From: Stenotrophomonas rhizophila
Lineage (GTDB): Bacteria; Pseudomonadota; Gammaproteobacteria; Xanthomonadales; Xanthomonadaceae
Assembly: GCF_000661955.1 (NCBI RefSeq)
Contig: NZ_CP007597.1
Span: 799,605-863,604 of the forward strand
Direction of reading: 5' to 3'
Length of the DNA stretch: 64,000 nt
Below the pieces are notes generated by a model. The model did not search any database. It saw only the letters and a list, made by a program, of their open reading frames with translations, and was not told the origin of the DNA. This document shows, piece by piece, positions 25,723 to 33,747 of the stretch. The translations under genes were made by a program, and so were the position numbers. Each line of letters starts with the position of its first letter. Position 1 is the first letter of the stretch.

Positions 25723-26556
25723 TCAACGCGCCTGCACGTACGCCGCCCACAGCGCCGGCAACGCCAGCCCCGTGCGCGCCTGCCACAACGCGGGCGTGTA
25801 ACGCCCGTCGCGCAATGCGCCGTCCAGTGCCTTGACCAGCCCCGGATGCTGCGCCTCGCTCCACGCCAGGAACGCACCCGTCACCCGGTAGCCGGTGTCG
25901 AAGTTCTGCCCGTCCTTCACCGTCATCGGCAGTGCCCAGTCCGCGGCCGCATTTTCCCGGCCGTAACGATCACGCGCGTAGTCGGCAATGCCTTCCACCA
26001 GCCAGCCCGGCACGCGCTCATTGGCGTATTCGGGATAGCCCTGGACGATGTGCATCGCCTCGTGGGTGACCAGGTCGACGTCGTCGGGGTGCTTGGCCAG
26101 CCAGGCCGGATTGATCGTGATGGTGGCCGCGCCCTTGCCTTCGCCGACGAAGGCGATGCCGTCGTAGCCCGGGTCGATCACGATGCGCACCTGCGACGGC
26201 GCACCGGGATGGAAGTCGGCGCGCTCGCGCACATACGCAGCAAAGAACGTGTCGATGATGCGCGTGCGCATCGGGGCGGCCAGCGCATCGGCCGGATCGC
26301 TGTAGGCCAGCGTCACCCCCTCACGCTGCTGGCTGGCCTCGAACGCGGCAGCATCGAACACCACCAACGCCCCCAGCAACACGGTAGTGCCGGCCGCTGG
26401 CCGGCTCCACGCCACGATCGGCACACGCACCCGGGTGGTTCCTGCCGCTGGCAGGCTCCACGCCACGATCGGCACACGCGCCCGGGTAGTGCCGGCCGCT
26501 GGCCGGCTCCCCACAATCCAGGCCGCAGCCCGCTTCAAAAAACCGGTCCTGCCCAT
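25723..26556 (-). CDS. Basic secretory protein (BSP)-family putative metallopeptidase with repeat-encoded insertion near the N-terminus
   Basis: 277 residues from ATG 26556, two bases after the GH92 stop and with GGGGAG 8 bases upstream, so the start is well supported. The conserved part (from about residue 75) has THEAMHIVQGY, an HExxH zinc site, then VPGWLVEGIADYARDRYG, typical of BSP-family secreted peptidases. The N-terminus MGRTGFLKRAAAWIV looks like the first half of a signal peptide, and VLLGALVVFDAAA like its second half, but 43 residues encoded by three GTAG repeat units separate them in frame. It is co-transcribed with the mannosidase, implying joint attack on glycoproteins. Whether the insert spoils export is unknown. 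Confidence 0.82.
   Translation of the reverse strand: MGRTGFLKRAAAWIVGSRPAAGTTRARVPIVAWSLPAAGTTRVRVPIVAWSRPAAGTTVLLGALVVFDAAAFEASQQREGVTLAYSDPADALAAPMRTRIIDTFFAAYVRERADFHPGAPSQVRIVIDPGYDGIAFVGEGKGAATITINPAWLAKHPDDVDLVTHEAMHIVQGYPEYANERVPGWLVEGIADYARDRYGRENAAADWALPMTVKDGQNFDTGYRVTGAFLAWSEAQHPGLVKALDGALRDGRYTPALWQARTGLALPALWAAYVQAR
26384..26508. repeat. Three GTAG units (51-bp period) inside the peptidase coding sequence
   Basis: GTAGTGCCGGCCGCTGGCCGGC at 26384 and 26486, with a degenerate GTGGTTCCTGCCGCTGGCAGGC at 26435; spacing is exactly 51 bases both times. The intervening sequence (CTCCACGCCACGATCGGCACACGC...) is nearly identical. Because 51 is a multiple of three, the frame stays open and encodes 17-residue repeats (RPAAGTTRARVPIVAWS type). 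Confidence 0.9.
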
Positions 26557-26558
26557 TC

Positions 26559-29500
26559 TCACTGCTCCCCCATCGGTGCCAGCAGCTCCACCTCGGCCAA
26601 CTGCATCCGCCCCGGCCCGGCAATGCGCAGCCGGTATTCGGCATAGCGACCGGGTTTGCCGATGGCGAACGGCCGGGTCTGCAACGCCCAGGCGAAGTCC
26701 TCGCCGCGGCGCTCGTCCAGCGTGACCCAGCGGCCGCCAGCGCGGCGGGCTTCCAGCGTCCACGCACCGCCGCGTATCGCGCCGTTGCCACTGGTCAGCG
26801 TGTACATCGACGGCGTGCCATCGCTCACCCCGGTGAACACCACCGTGCCCGCGCCCACCGGCACCGTCGTGCCGGCATCGTCGTCCAGCAGCGCCGGCAC
26901 CGCGCGGCCGTCGGCGAGCTGCGCGCGTGCGCCGCTGCCCAGCAGGTCATGCAGCAGGGCAGGGCGCTGGCCGCGTGCGGTGAGCGAGCGCGGGGCATCG
27001 TCCGGGCCGCTGCCCCAGGTCGAGGGCTGCGGCCCCATCACGAAGTCCAGCGTGGCACCCTTGGCGATCACCTCGTGCGGCACCCAGGTCTTCGACCACG
27101 GCTTGCCGTTGATCTTCAGCGACTGCACGTACACGTTCTCACGCGAGTTGTTGGCAGCATTCACCGTCAGCACCGCGCCGCCCTGCAGTGCCACCTTTGC
27201 GTGGCGGAACGCCGGCGAGCCGATCGCATATTCGGGCGCACCCATGCGCAGCGGGTACAGGCCCAGCGAGGCCAGCACGTACCACGCCGAGGTCTCGCCG
27301 TTGTCCTCATCGCCCGGGTAGCCCTGGCCGATCTCGCTGCCCACGTACAGCCGCGCCAGGATCTCGCGCACGTGCTGCTGGGTCTTCCACGGCTGGCCGG
27401 CGTACAGGTACATCCACGGGATGTGGTGCGCCGGCTGGTTGCTGTGCGCGTACATGCCCATGCGCACGTCGCGCGCTTCGGTCATCTCGTGGATGGTGCC
27501 GCCGTAGGAGCCGGCGAAGGCGGGATCGGCGGTTTCCGGGGTGGCGAAGAACGTGTCGAGCTTGGCGGCCAGCTGGGCGCGGCCGCCATACAGCCCGGCC
27601 AGGCCCTCGCCGTCGTGCGCGGCGGTGAAGGCGAAGGTCCAGCCGTTGCTCTCGGTGTAGTCGTGGCCCCACACGCGCGGGTCGTAGTCCTTGTCGGTCA
27701 GGCGCCAGTTGCCGTCGTCAGTGCGGCCCTGGAAGAACCCGGCGGCCGGGTCGAACAACGTGGCGTAGGTGCCGGCGCGATGGCCGAAGTAGTCGGCCTC
27801 GGTGGCATAGCGTTCGCGTGCGGCGGCGCTGGTGGCGCGCTTGGCCAGGGCCTGGGCCATGTTGGCGATGCCGAAGTCGTTGAGTGCCCCTTCCATCGTC
27901 CACGACATGCCCTCGTGCACGTCGTCACTGGCGTAGCCCCGGAAGGTGGACCGGTCCATGCCCTTGCGCCCGACATGGCGGTCCGGCGGCACCACGGTGG
28001 CGTTCTTCAGTGCGGCCGTGTACGCCTCTTCCGGATCGAAGCCGCCGATGCCCTTCAGCCAGGCATCGGCGAAGGCCACGTCCGAACTGGTGCCCACCAT
28101 CAGGTCGGCATAGCCCGGCGAGGACCAGCGCGCCACCCAGCCGCCGGCGCGGTACTGCTCCAGGAAGCCCTGCACCAGCGCACCGGCGTCGTCCTTGGTG
28201 AACAACGCATAGGCCGGCCAAGTGGTGCGGAAGGTGTCCCAGAAACCGTTATTGACGTACACCTTGCCGTCGCGCACCGGGGCGAAGCTGCGCGTGGCGC
28301 TGCCGTCGGTGTTGTCCTCGGCGGCGCTGGCCTGGCTGGCGTAGCGCCATTCGGGCGCGGCGGCGCTGCCCACGTTTTCGTGGCCGGAATTGGGGTACAG
28401 GTACAGGCGATAGAGGCTGGAATACAGCGTGGTTTTCTGGTCGTCGCTGGCATCGCCGATGTCGAACGGAGCCAGCCGTGCATCCCACGCGTCCTGCGCG
28501 CGCCCAGCCACGCGGTCGAGCGTGTCATCGGCGGCCAGTTCCAGGGCCAGGTTGTGGCGGGCCTGCTCCACGGAGATCAACGAGGTGGCGATGCGCATGG
28601 TGACCGTGCGCGTGCTGCCGGCATCGAACTTGATGTAGCCGGTGGGGCGGCCGGTCTTGATCTGACCGCTGCTGCGCCAGGGCGCGTCGAAGCTGGCCAC
28701 CACGTACATGCGGGTGGCGCCGTTGGACAGGCCGCTGCGGGTGTCGGTGTAGCCGGACAGCGTCTGCGTGGCCGCATCCAGGGTCAGCCCACCGCGGGCG
28801 TCGACGTTGTCGAACAGCAGGTTGGCGTCCCCCTTCTCAGGGAAGGTGAACTGGAACAACGCGGCATGGTCGGTGGGCGCGATCGACGCGGCGATGCCGT
28901 TGTCGAAACGCACGTCGTAACGGTAGGGGCGCGCACGTTCGTTGTCGCGCGAGAACGACAGCGCGCGTTTGCTGCGGTCGGCCTCGGGCACGCCGCGGCC
29001 GCTGGACGGCATCACCTGGAAGGTCTGGCGGTCGCCCATCCACGGGCTGGGCTGGTGGCTCAGGGCCAGCGCCTGCAGCTGCGGCCGGTTGCGCGCGTCG
29101 TTCTGTTCGTTCCAGCGGTACAGCCAGTTCAACGCGCCGGCATCGGTCACCGGGGTCCAGAAGTTGAAGCCGTGCGGCACCGCCGTGGCGGGGAAGTTAT
29201 TGCCGCGCGAGAAGGTGCCGTTGGCCTGCGTGCCGCGCGTGGTCAGCACCCAGTCCGACGCGCGCTGCGGGGCAGTGCGGGGTTGCGCGGCCAGCTGCAC
29301 GTCGTCGATCCAGCCCGACACCGGCGCCCCGGTCGCACTGGCCACCTGCAGTTCCACCGCCACCACGCGGCGACCGCGCAGCGCCGGCACCTCGCCCAGG
29401 CGCACGGCCTTGCGTGCCCACTGCTGCGGGTACAGCGTCTTCGAGTCGCCCTGCGCGGCGGCGCCAAGCGCACTGCCGTGCTGGTCGCGCGCGTCGCTGG

Positions 29501-29909
29501 CCGAGACCCGGCTGCCGTCGTCCAGCAGCAGGTCCAGCGACACGTAGGTGGAGGCCACGGTGTCCGTGCCGACGATCTCCGGCAGCACCAGCCAGCTCAG
29601 CGTGGTGTCGGCCTCGATGGCCACGTCGGTGTTGAACAGGCGGCGCTGCTGGGTGCCGCCGCTGCCGGTGTAATGCAGAGCACGCAGGCCGCTGTAGCCG
29701 ACCCCTGGCTTGGCCGCATACGGCGCGCGCGGACCGCCGCCCACTTCCACCTGCAGGGCCTGCTTGCCGGCAAGTGGGGCCGGTTCGCCGCGCTCGAAGG
29801 AGGTCTGCAGGCCCTGGCCGAGGGCCGGCAGGGCGAGCGAGGCGCACGCCACGGCAAGGGCGAGGGGCAGCAGGGCGTGGCGGGCAGGGCGCGGGGCAGG
29901 CAGGGTCAT
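26559..29909 (-). CDS. GH92 alpha-mannosidase with accessory N- and C-terminal domains
   Basis: 1116 residues, longer than the usual 750-800. A signal peptide (LLPLALAVACASLALPALG-QG) starts the protein. An N-terminal beta-sandwich of about 200 residues (LQTSFERGEPAPL ... GWIDDVQLA) precedes the GH92 region: NFPATAVPHGFNFWTPV, NSGHENVGS, FWDTFRTTWPAY, HDYTESNGWTFAF, SNQPAHHIPWMYLYAG and NGETSAWYVLASLGLYP; the last holds the conserved acidic catalytic residues. A C-terminal discoidin-like stretch follows. GH92 enzymes are Ca-dependent exo-alpha-mannosidases on N-glycans. ATG 29909 has GGGAG upstream. The BSP-family peptidase gene follows by two bases. Two operator-like palindromes lie upstream (30100-30171). 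Confidence 0.92.
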   Translation of the reverse strand: MTLPAPRPARHALLPLALAVACASLALPALGQGLQTSFERGEPAPLAGKQALQVEVGGGPRAPYAAKPGVGYSGLRALHYTGSGGTQQRRLFNTDVAIEADTTLSWLVLPEIVGTDTVASTYVSLDLLLDDGSRVSASDARDQHGSALGAAAQGDSKTLYPQQWARKAVRLGEVPALRGRRVVAVELQVASATGAPVSGWIDDVQLAAQPRTAPQRASDWVLTTRGTQANGTFSRGNNFPATAVPHGFNFWTPVTDAGALNWLYRWNEQNDARNRPQLQALALSHQPSPWMGDRQTFQVMPSSGRGVPEADRSKRALSFSRDNERARPYRYDVRFDNGIAASIAPTDHAALFQFTFPEKGDANLLFDNVDARGGLTLDAATQTLSGYTDTRSGLSNGATRMYVVASFDAPWRSSGQIKTGRPTGYIKFDAGSTRTVTMRIATSLISVEQARHNLALELAADDTLDRVAGRAQDAWDARLAPFDIGDASDDQKTTLYSSLYRLYLYPNSGHENVGSAAAPEWRYASQASAAEDNTDGSATRSFAPVRDGKVYVNNGFWDTFRTTWPAYALFTKDDAGALVQGFLEQYRAGGWVARWSSPGYADLMVGTSSDVAFADAWLKGIGGFDPEEAYTAALKNATVVPPDRHVGRKGMDRSTFRGYASDDVHEGMSWTMEGALNDFGIANMAQALAKRATSAAARERYATEADYFGHRAGTYATLFDPAAGFFQGRTDDGNWRLTDKDYDPRVWGHDYTESNGWTFAFTAAHDGEGLAGLYGGRAQLAAKLDTFFATPETADPAFAGSYGGTIHEMTEARDVRMGMYAHSNQPAHHIPWMYLYAGQPWKTQQHVREILARLYVGSEIGQGYPGDEDNGETSAWYVLASLGLYPLRMGAPEYAIGSPAFRHAKVALQGGAVLTVNAANNSRENVYVQSLKINGKPWSKTWVPHEVIAKGATLDFVMGPQPSTWGSGPDDAPRSLTARGQRPALLHDLLGSGARAQLADGRAVPALLDDDAGTTVPVGAGTVVFTGVSDGTPSMYTLTSGNGAIRGGAWTLEARRAGGRWVTLDERRGEDFAWALQTRPFAIGKPGRYAEYRLRIAGPGRMQLAEVELLAPMGEQ

Positions 29910-30099
29910 GCAGGGAACTCCCGGGAAGGGCAGGCGGCAGGCAGAGCCCGCATCGGCGACCTCGGCAGACAGGCACCACCCCGGCCGCCGGGGGCGGACA
30001 CAAGGGCGATGCAGGTCCGGCGGGGGACGGGCCATGCGATCGGGGCAGGAATCGAACCGGACCGATGCTGCAACAGCCGGGGGATGCTGGCAAGTGCCA

Positions 30100-30171
30100 T
30101 TTAGTTCGATCCAAACCCGGAAAATCAGCCTGTTGCGGGCGCGGTTGACAGTTTCTTTGGATCGATTTAAA
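30100..30171. promoter_or_regulatory. Paired LacI-type operator-like palindromes upstream of the mannosidase gene
   Basis: Two 16-base imperfect palindromes: TTTAGTTCGATCCAAA (30100-30115) and TTTGGATCGATTTAAA (30156-30171). Both have TTT/AAA arms around a TCGA core, and TCGATCCAAA of the left site is the exact reverse complement of TTTGGATCGA in the right site. Centre spacing is 56 bases. This shape fits LacI-family regulators of sugar genes. A TTGACA hexamer at 30145-30150 lies between them on the plus strand. No regulator gene is in the window. The rest of 29910-30296 (387 bases) has no other recognisable element. Confidence 0.5.
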
Positions 30172-30296
30172 AAGAACGGTGCTGTGCGCCGAAGGTGGGT
30201 CCTTGCCGCGTGGGTCGGCCTGCGCGAGGACGGCGATGCAACAGCCCCGGGTGCTAGAATCACCCCCTTCGCAATTCCTTTGTGTGTGTCCACGCC

Positions 30297-30494
30297 ATGA
30301 GCCATACCGCCACTGCGCCCGCCAACGCCGAGAAGCGCTACACCGTGCATCGCACCGACCTGCCGCTGAGCTGCCCGACCCCGGAAATGGCGCTGTGGAA
30401 TTCGCACCCGCGCGTGTACCTGCCGATCGAAGACGAGCCCAACTGCGAGGCCAAGTGCCCGTACTGCGGCGCCGTGTTCGTGCTGGCCGACTAA
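30297..30494 (+). CDS. CHCC-type zinc-finger protein (complex I NDUFS6-like)
   Basis: 65 residues with the pattern LSCPTPEMALWNSHPRVYL then CEAKCPYCGAVF: Cys, His and two further Cys form one zinc site as in the PF10276 family, related to the mitochondrial complex I subunit NDUFS6. Bacterial members are widespread in proteobacteria, and their role is not settled. ATG 30297 was chosen over a GTG 15 bases upstream. A TAGAAT -10-like hexamer lies at 30255-30260. The following glycosyltransferase gene starts 15 bases after the stop, so the genes may be co-transcribed. Confidence 0.9.
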   Translation: MSHTATAPANAEKRYTVHRTDLPLSCPTPEMALWNSHPRVYLPIEDEPNCEAKCPYCGAVFVLAD

Positions 30495-30509
30495 GTCAGC
30501 GCTGCTCCC

Positions 30510-31622
30510 GTGCGCCGACTGACCGTGGTGCAGCTGCTGCCGGCGCTGCACTCCGGCGGGGTCGAACGCTCCACCCTTGAAATCGCCTCTGCCCTGGTTG
30601 CCGCCGGCCACCGGGCCATCGTCGTGTCTGCGGGTGGACGACTGGTCGAGCCGCTGCTGGCCAGCGGTGCCGAACACCTCACCCTGGACATCGGCCGCAA
30701 GTCGCTGCTGACCCTGCGCCACGTGCGCAGCCTGCGCGCGTTGTTTGCCGAAGTGGGCGCCGACATCGTGCATGCGCGCTCACGCCTGCCGGCCTGGCTC
30801 GGCCTGTACGCCCTGCGCAGCCTTCCCGAGGCCCAGCGCCCGCGTTGGGTCACCACCGTGCACGGGCTGAACTCGCCGGGCCGCTACAGCGCGGTGATGA
30901 CCAGTGGCGAGCGGGTGATCTGCGTGTCCAACACGGTGCGCAGCTTCGTACAGACGCACTACCCCAGCGTGCCTGCCGACCGTCTGCAGGTGATTCCGCG
31001 CGGCGTGGACGTGGCCCAGTTCCCGCGCGTGGCGCGCACCGATCGCCGCGCCCGTCTGGCGGTGGCCGCCCAGCACCCGACGCTGGCCGGCGATGCGCCG
31101 CTGTTGTTGCTGCCTGGCCGTGGCACCCGGTTGAAGGGCCACCGGCATGCGCTGCAGCTGCTGGCCGGCCTGCATGCGTCCGGTGTGCCCGCCACGTTGT
31201 GGATGCCGGGCACCCGCGAGCCGGGCCGCGAGGCCTATGTAGCCGAACTGGAGGCACAGGCACGCACCCTGGGCGTCGCCGATGCGGTGCTGATGACCGC
31301 GCCCACCACGCGCATCGCCCAGGCCTACGCGGCCAGCGACCTGGTGCTGCAGGTGTCGGACAAGCCCGAAGCGTTCGGCCGCACCGTGGTCGAGGCGCTG
31401 TCGGTGGGGCGCCCGGTGCTGGGCTGGAACCACGGTGGCGTGGGTGAACTGCTGACGCAGCTGCAACCCTCTGGTGCGGTAGCCTTGCACGACGGTGCGG
31501 CGCTGCTGTCGCGTGCGCTGCAGCTGCTGCAGCAACCGCCCAGCCTGCCTGCCCGCATTCCTTTCACCTTGCAGGCGATGCAGCGTGACACCCTCAAGCT
31601 CTACACCTCCCTTGCCGGCTGA
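30510..31622 (+). CDS. Glycosyltransferase family 4 (LPS/cell-surface glycan type)
   Basis: 370 residues from GTG 30510, GT-B fold. The N-terminal domain has LPALHSGGVERSTLEIA (donor/acceptor loop) and DIVHARSRLPAW; the C-terminal domain has LLLPGRGTRLKGH and the acidic ASDLVLQVSDKPEAFGRTVVEALSVG region with the GT4 E-x7-E pattern (EAFGRTVVE). Such enzymes are retaining transferases of nucleotide-sugar hexoses and here most likely act in lipopolysaccharide core or O-chain assembly, given the O-antigen ligase encoded directly downstream and lpxL/waaA nearby. Sugar and acceptor are unknown. Confidence 0.88.
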   Translation: MRRLTVVQLLPALHSGGVERSTLEIASALVAAGHRAIVVSAGGRLVEPLLASGAEHLTLDIGRKSLLTLRHVRSLRALFAEVGADIVHARSRLPAWLGLYALRSLPEAQRPRWVTTVHGLNSPGRYSAVMTSGERVICVSNTVRSFVQTHYPSVPADRLQVIPRGVDVAQFPRVARTDRRARLAVAAQHPTLAGDAPLLLLPGRGTRLKGHRHALQLLAGLHASGVPATLWMPGTREPGREAYVAELEAQARTLGVADAVLMTAPTTRIAQAYAASDLVLQVSDKPEAFGRTVVEALSVGRPVLGWNHGGVGELLTQLQPSGAVALHDGAALLSRALQLLQQPPSLPARIPFTLQAMQRDTLKLYTSLAG

Positions 31623-31626
31623 GCCG

Positions 31627-32931
31627 GTGCTTGTGCCCGGCTCCCCGGCGTCCCGCGCCGGTCGCTGGGCGCCGTGGTGGGTGCTGGCGTTCGTGGCACT
31701 GTGGCCGTTGCCCGGCATCGCCGAAAGCGTGCTGGTGCTGGGCGCGCTGTATGCCGCCGTGCGCATGGTGCAGCTGCGCATGCAGGGCAAACAGCACCTG
31801 CTGAGCAGCCCGGCATGGGCGCTGACCAGCATCCTGTTCCTGGGCTACTGGCTGCCGCAGGCGTTTTCCGCGTTCGATGCGATCGACCCGGCGACGGCCT
31901 GGCGCAAGACCGCGGCCGGCCTTCGCTATCTGCCCTTCATGTGGCTGGTGGCGATTGCCGTGGCCACCCCGCAGCGGCGGCGTCTGACGCTGGGCGGCAT
32001 CGCGCTGATCACTGCGGTGTGGACCGCCGATGCGCTGGCCCAGGCCGCCTTCGGCAGCAGTGCGTTGTTCTGGTCGCTGGACCAGCTCAAGCAGCTGGTG
32101 AGCGGGCACGGCCTGTGCAACGCCGCTGAAGTGGCTGCCGTGGACAGGCTCAGCGGCGTGCTGGGGCCGTGCAACCTGAAATTTGGCCAGGTCCTGGCCA
32201 GCCTCTCCCCGTTCCTGCTGTTTGCCGCCGCGCGACGCGGCGGACTGTGGGGCTGGGGCGTGGCCGCTGCCGCAGTGGGCGTGGTGCTGGTGCTGGCGGG
32301 CTCGCGTGCTGCGTGGCTCACCTATGCGCTGGTCGTGGCGTACTCCGGCTGGCGCCTGCTCGGCGCGCGCGCGTTGATCGGCTGCCTGGCCATCGGGCTG
32401 GTGGCCGCGGTGGCGATCGGATTCGGTTCCAGCCAGGTGCGTGAGCGCGTGGCGCGCACCGCGATGGCGTGGGAGGGCGACGGCGACGGCGACGGCGTCA
32501 ACCAGGCGTTGTCCGGGCGCGCGCAGATCTGGGCTGCGGCCGGCTGCATGATTGCCGACCATCCGGTTAACGGCGTGGGCGCGCGCGGCTTCCGCGATGC
32601 GTACCCGGGCTGCAACCCCGCACCGCAGGCGCAGGAAGTGTGGGGCGAAGGCCCGGCGCTGCACGCGCACCAGATCGTGCTGGAAATCCTCGCTGAAACC
32701 GGCGTACTGGGCCTGCTGCTGTGGCTGGCTGCCGCCGCCCAGGCCTGGCGCGCGTGGCGCTTCGCGCCTCTACCGGCCCGCGAACGCGCCCGGCCGGCCA
32801 TGCTGGCGCTGGCGGTCACCGTGTTCCCGCTCAACACCCACCTGGCGTTCTATTCCACCTTCTGGGGCGGGCTCACCCTGCTGCTGGCCGCGCTGTATGC
32901 CGGCAGCCTGTTGGCGCGGGACGACGGGTAG
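31627..32931 (+). CDS. O-antigen ligase (WaaL/Wzy-C) family membrane protein
   Basis: About 434 residues with ten or more predicted TM helices from WWVLAFVALWPLPGIAE onward. A large periplasmic loop carries GRAQIWAAAGCMIADHPVNGVGARGFRDAY and ALHAHQIVLEILAETGVLGLLLW, the Wzy_C pattern, whose conserved His (HAHQ) and Arg are needed for ligation in WaaL. It would join undecaprenyl-linked O-chains to lipid A-core, or polymerise O-units. Start is uncertain: GTG 31627 or 31633 follow the glycosyltransferase stop by a few bases; no strong ribosome site. The stop TAG is part of a GTAG repeat. Confidence 0.86.
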   Translation: MLVPGSPASRAGRWAPWWVLAFVALWPLPGIAESVLVLGALYAAVRMVQLRMQGKQHLLSSPAWALTSILFLGYWLPQAFSAFDAIDPATAWRKTAAGLRYLPFMWLVAIAVATPQRRRLTLGGIALITAVWTADALAQAAFGSSALFWSLDQLKQLVSGHGLCNAAEVAAVDRLSGVLGPCNLKFGQVLASLSPFLLFAAARRGGLWGWGVAAAAVGVVLVLAGSRAAWLTYALVVAYSGWRLLGARALIGCLAIGLVAAVAIGFGSSQVRERVARTAMAWEGDGDGDGVNQALSGRAQIWAAAGCMIADHPVNGVGARGFRDAYPGCNPAPQAQEVWGEGPALHAHQIVLEILAETGVLGLLLWLAAAAQAWRAWRFAPLPARERARPAMLALAVTVFPLNTHLAFYSTFWGGLTLLLAALYAGSLLARDDG

Positions 32932-32997
32932 AGCCACCCCAAGGGTGGCTGATTGGGAATCTGGCGTTCCGCGCAGCCACCCATGGGGTGGCTCTAC
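32928..32997. repeat. Inverted pair of GTAG units upstream of the RAYT gene
   Basis: GTAGAGCCACCCCAAGGGTGGCT (from 32928) faces a minus-oriented AGCCACCCATGGGGTGGCTCTAC (to 32997). Head-to-head pairs like this (a BIME-like arrangement) can form one long hairpin. The stop codon of the O-antigen ligase gene is the TAG of the left head. Confidence 0.9.
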
Positions 32998-33076
32998 CCG
33001 TAGATGGCGGCATACCGACCCACACGCGCGCCATCCACCGATGGGCACCACGCCCCGTCCCACGCACCCTCGTGCG

Positions 33077-33532
33077 ATGACCAGCCCACGCCTCCAACGC
33101 GGCCGCTACTCGCATCCGGGCTATTGCTACGCGCTCACCACCACCACGCACGGCAGGCGGAGATGGTTCGACGATCCCCTCAATGCAGAGGTAATCATCG
33201 ACACGCTGCGCTATATGGATCGTTGTGGAGTCAGTTGCACGTTGGCCTGGGTGGTCATGCCGGACCACGTGCATTGGTTGATCCGGCTGCGGCAAGACAC
33301 CTTGGCGCGTTGCATGCTGCTGTTCAAATCACGCAGCAGCCGATTGTTGAATGAACGTCTGCGGCGAAAGGGGAAGCTCTGGCAGCACGGGTACTTCGAC
33401 CACGCCGTGAGAAGTGAGGAATCCTTGCGCCGGCAGGCGTTGTACATCCTCGCCAACCCGATACGTGCGGGATTGGCCGGTGCGCTGGGTGAGTACCCGC
33501 ACGCGTGGTCGCGGTGGCCCATGGAAGGGTAG
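33077..33532 (+). CDS. REP-associated tyrosine transposase (RAYT, Y1/HUH family)
   Basis: 151 residues with the single-domain HUH nuclease layout: N-terminal HPGYCYALTTTTHGRRRWF, the metal-binding MPDHVHWLI (HVH, about residues 62-64) and the catalytic Tyr in RRQALYILANPIRAGLAG (about residue 127). RAYTs recognise and cut REP hairpins headed by a conserved tetranucleotide; in this lineage that is GTAG. The gene is bracketed by GTAG repeats on both sides (32928-32997 and 33529-33747), as expected for a RAYT-REP pair. Codon use is lower in GC than neighbours in the middle of the gene. The stop TAG belongs to the first downstream repeat. No terminal repeats or target duplications of an IS200/IS605 element were seen. 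Confidence 0.92.
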   Translation: MTSPRLQRGRYSHPGYCYALTTTTHGRRRWFDDPLNAEVIIDTLRYMDRCGVSCTLAWVVMPDHVHWLIRLRQDTLARCMLLFKSRSSRLLNERLRRKGKLWQHGYFDHAVRSEESLRRQALYILANPIRAGLAGALGEYPHAWSRWPMEG

Positions 33533-33747
33533 AGCCACCCCATGGGTGGCTGTTCGCGGTCTGGCACCATGCAGCCACCCATGGGGTGGCTCTACCGGCG
33601 GAATTTGTGCAGCCACCCATGGGGTGGCTCTACCGGCGGAATTTGTGCAGCCACCCATGGGGTGGCTCTACCGGCGGAATTTGTGCAGCCACCCATGGGG
33701 TGGCTCTACCGGCGGAATTTGTGCAGCCACCCATGGGGTGGCTCTAC
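33529..33747. repeat. GTAG array downstream of the RAYT gene, 38-bp tandem core
   Basis: One plus-oriented unit (GTAGAGCCACCCCATGGGTGGCT, 33529) is followed by minus-oriented units AGCCACCCATGGGGTGGCTCTAC. From 33601 the block GAATTTGTGCAGCCACCCATGGG...CTACCGGCG repeats four times with an exact 38-base period (GAATTT at 33601, 33639, 33677 and 33715). The last CTAC, at 33744-33747, supplies the stop codon of lpxL on the minus strand. Spacer and stem are both identical, so the expansion is recent. Confidence 0.95.

Noticed and set aside
26949..30104. Very long open frame (about 1050 codons) antisense to the GH92 gene
   Set aside because: High-GC shadow of the real gene: no domains, low-complexity His/Arg/Gly-rich translation, no ribosome site. 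Similar long antisense frames at about 1557-3620, 10212-11714, 22645-25590, 42382-44745 and 52245-55520 were dropped for the same reason.
30145..30173. Strong plus-strand promoter for the zinc-finger gene (TTGACA with TAAAAA)
   Set aside because: The -35 is perfect but the -10 is poor and the transcript would have a leader of more than 110 bases; the pair overlaps the right operator palindrome, so it was kept only as a note there.
33077..33532. IS200/IS605 insertion sequence
   Set aside because: The protein has the short RAYT layout and is flanked by REP palindromes rather than IS ends; no tnpB or target features were seen.
33529..33747. CRISPR-like array (38-bp repeats)
   Set aside because: Repeat and spacer are both identical in every copy and no cas genes are present; the units carry the GTAG/CTAC head and stem of REP elements.
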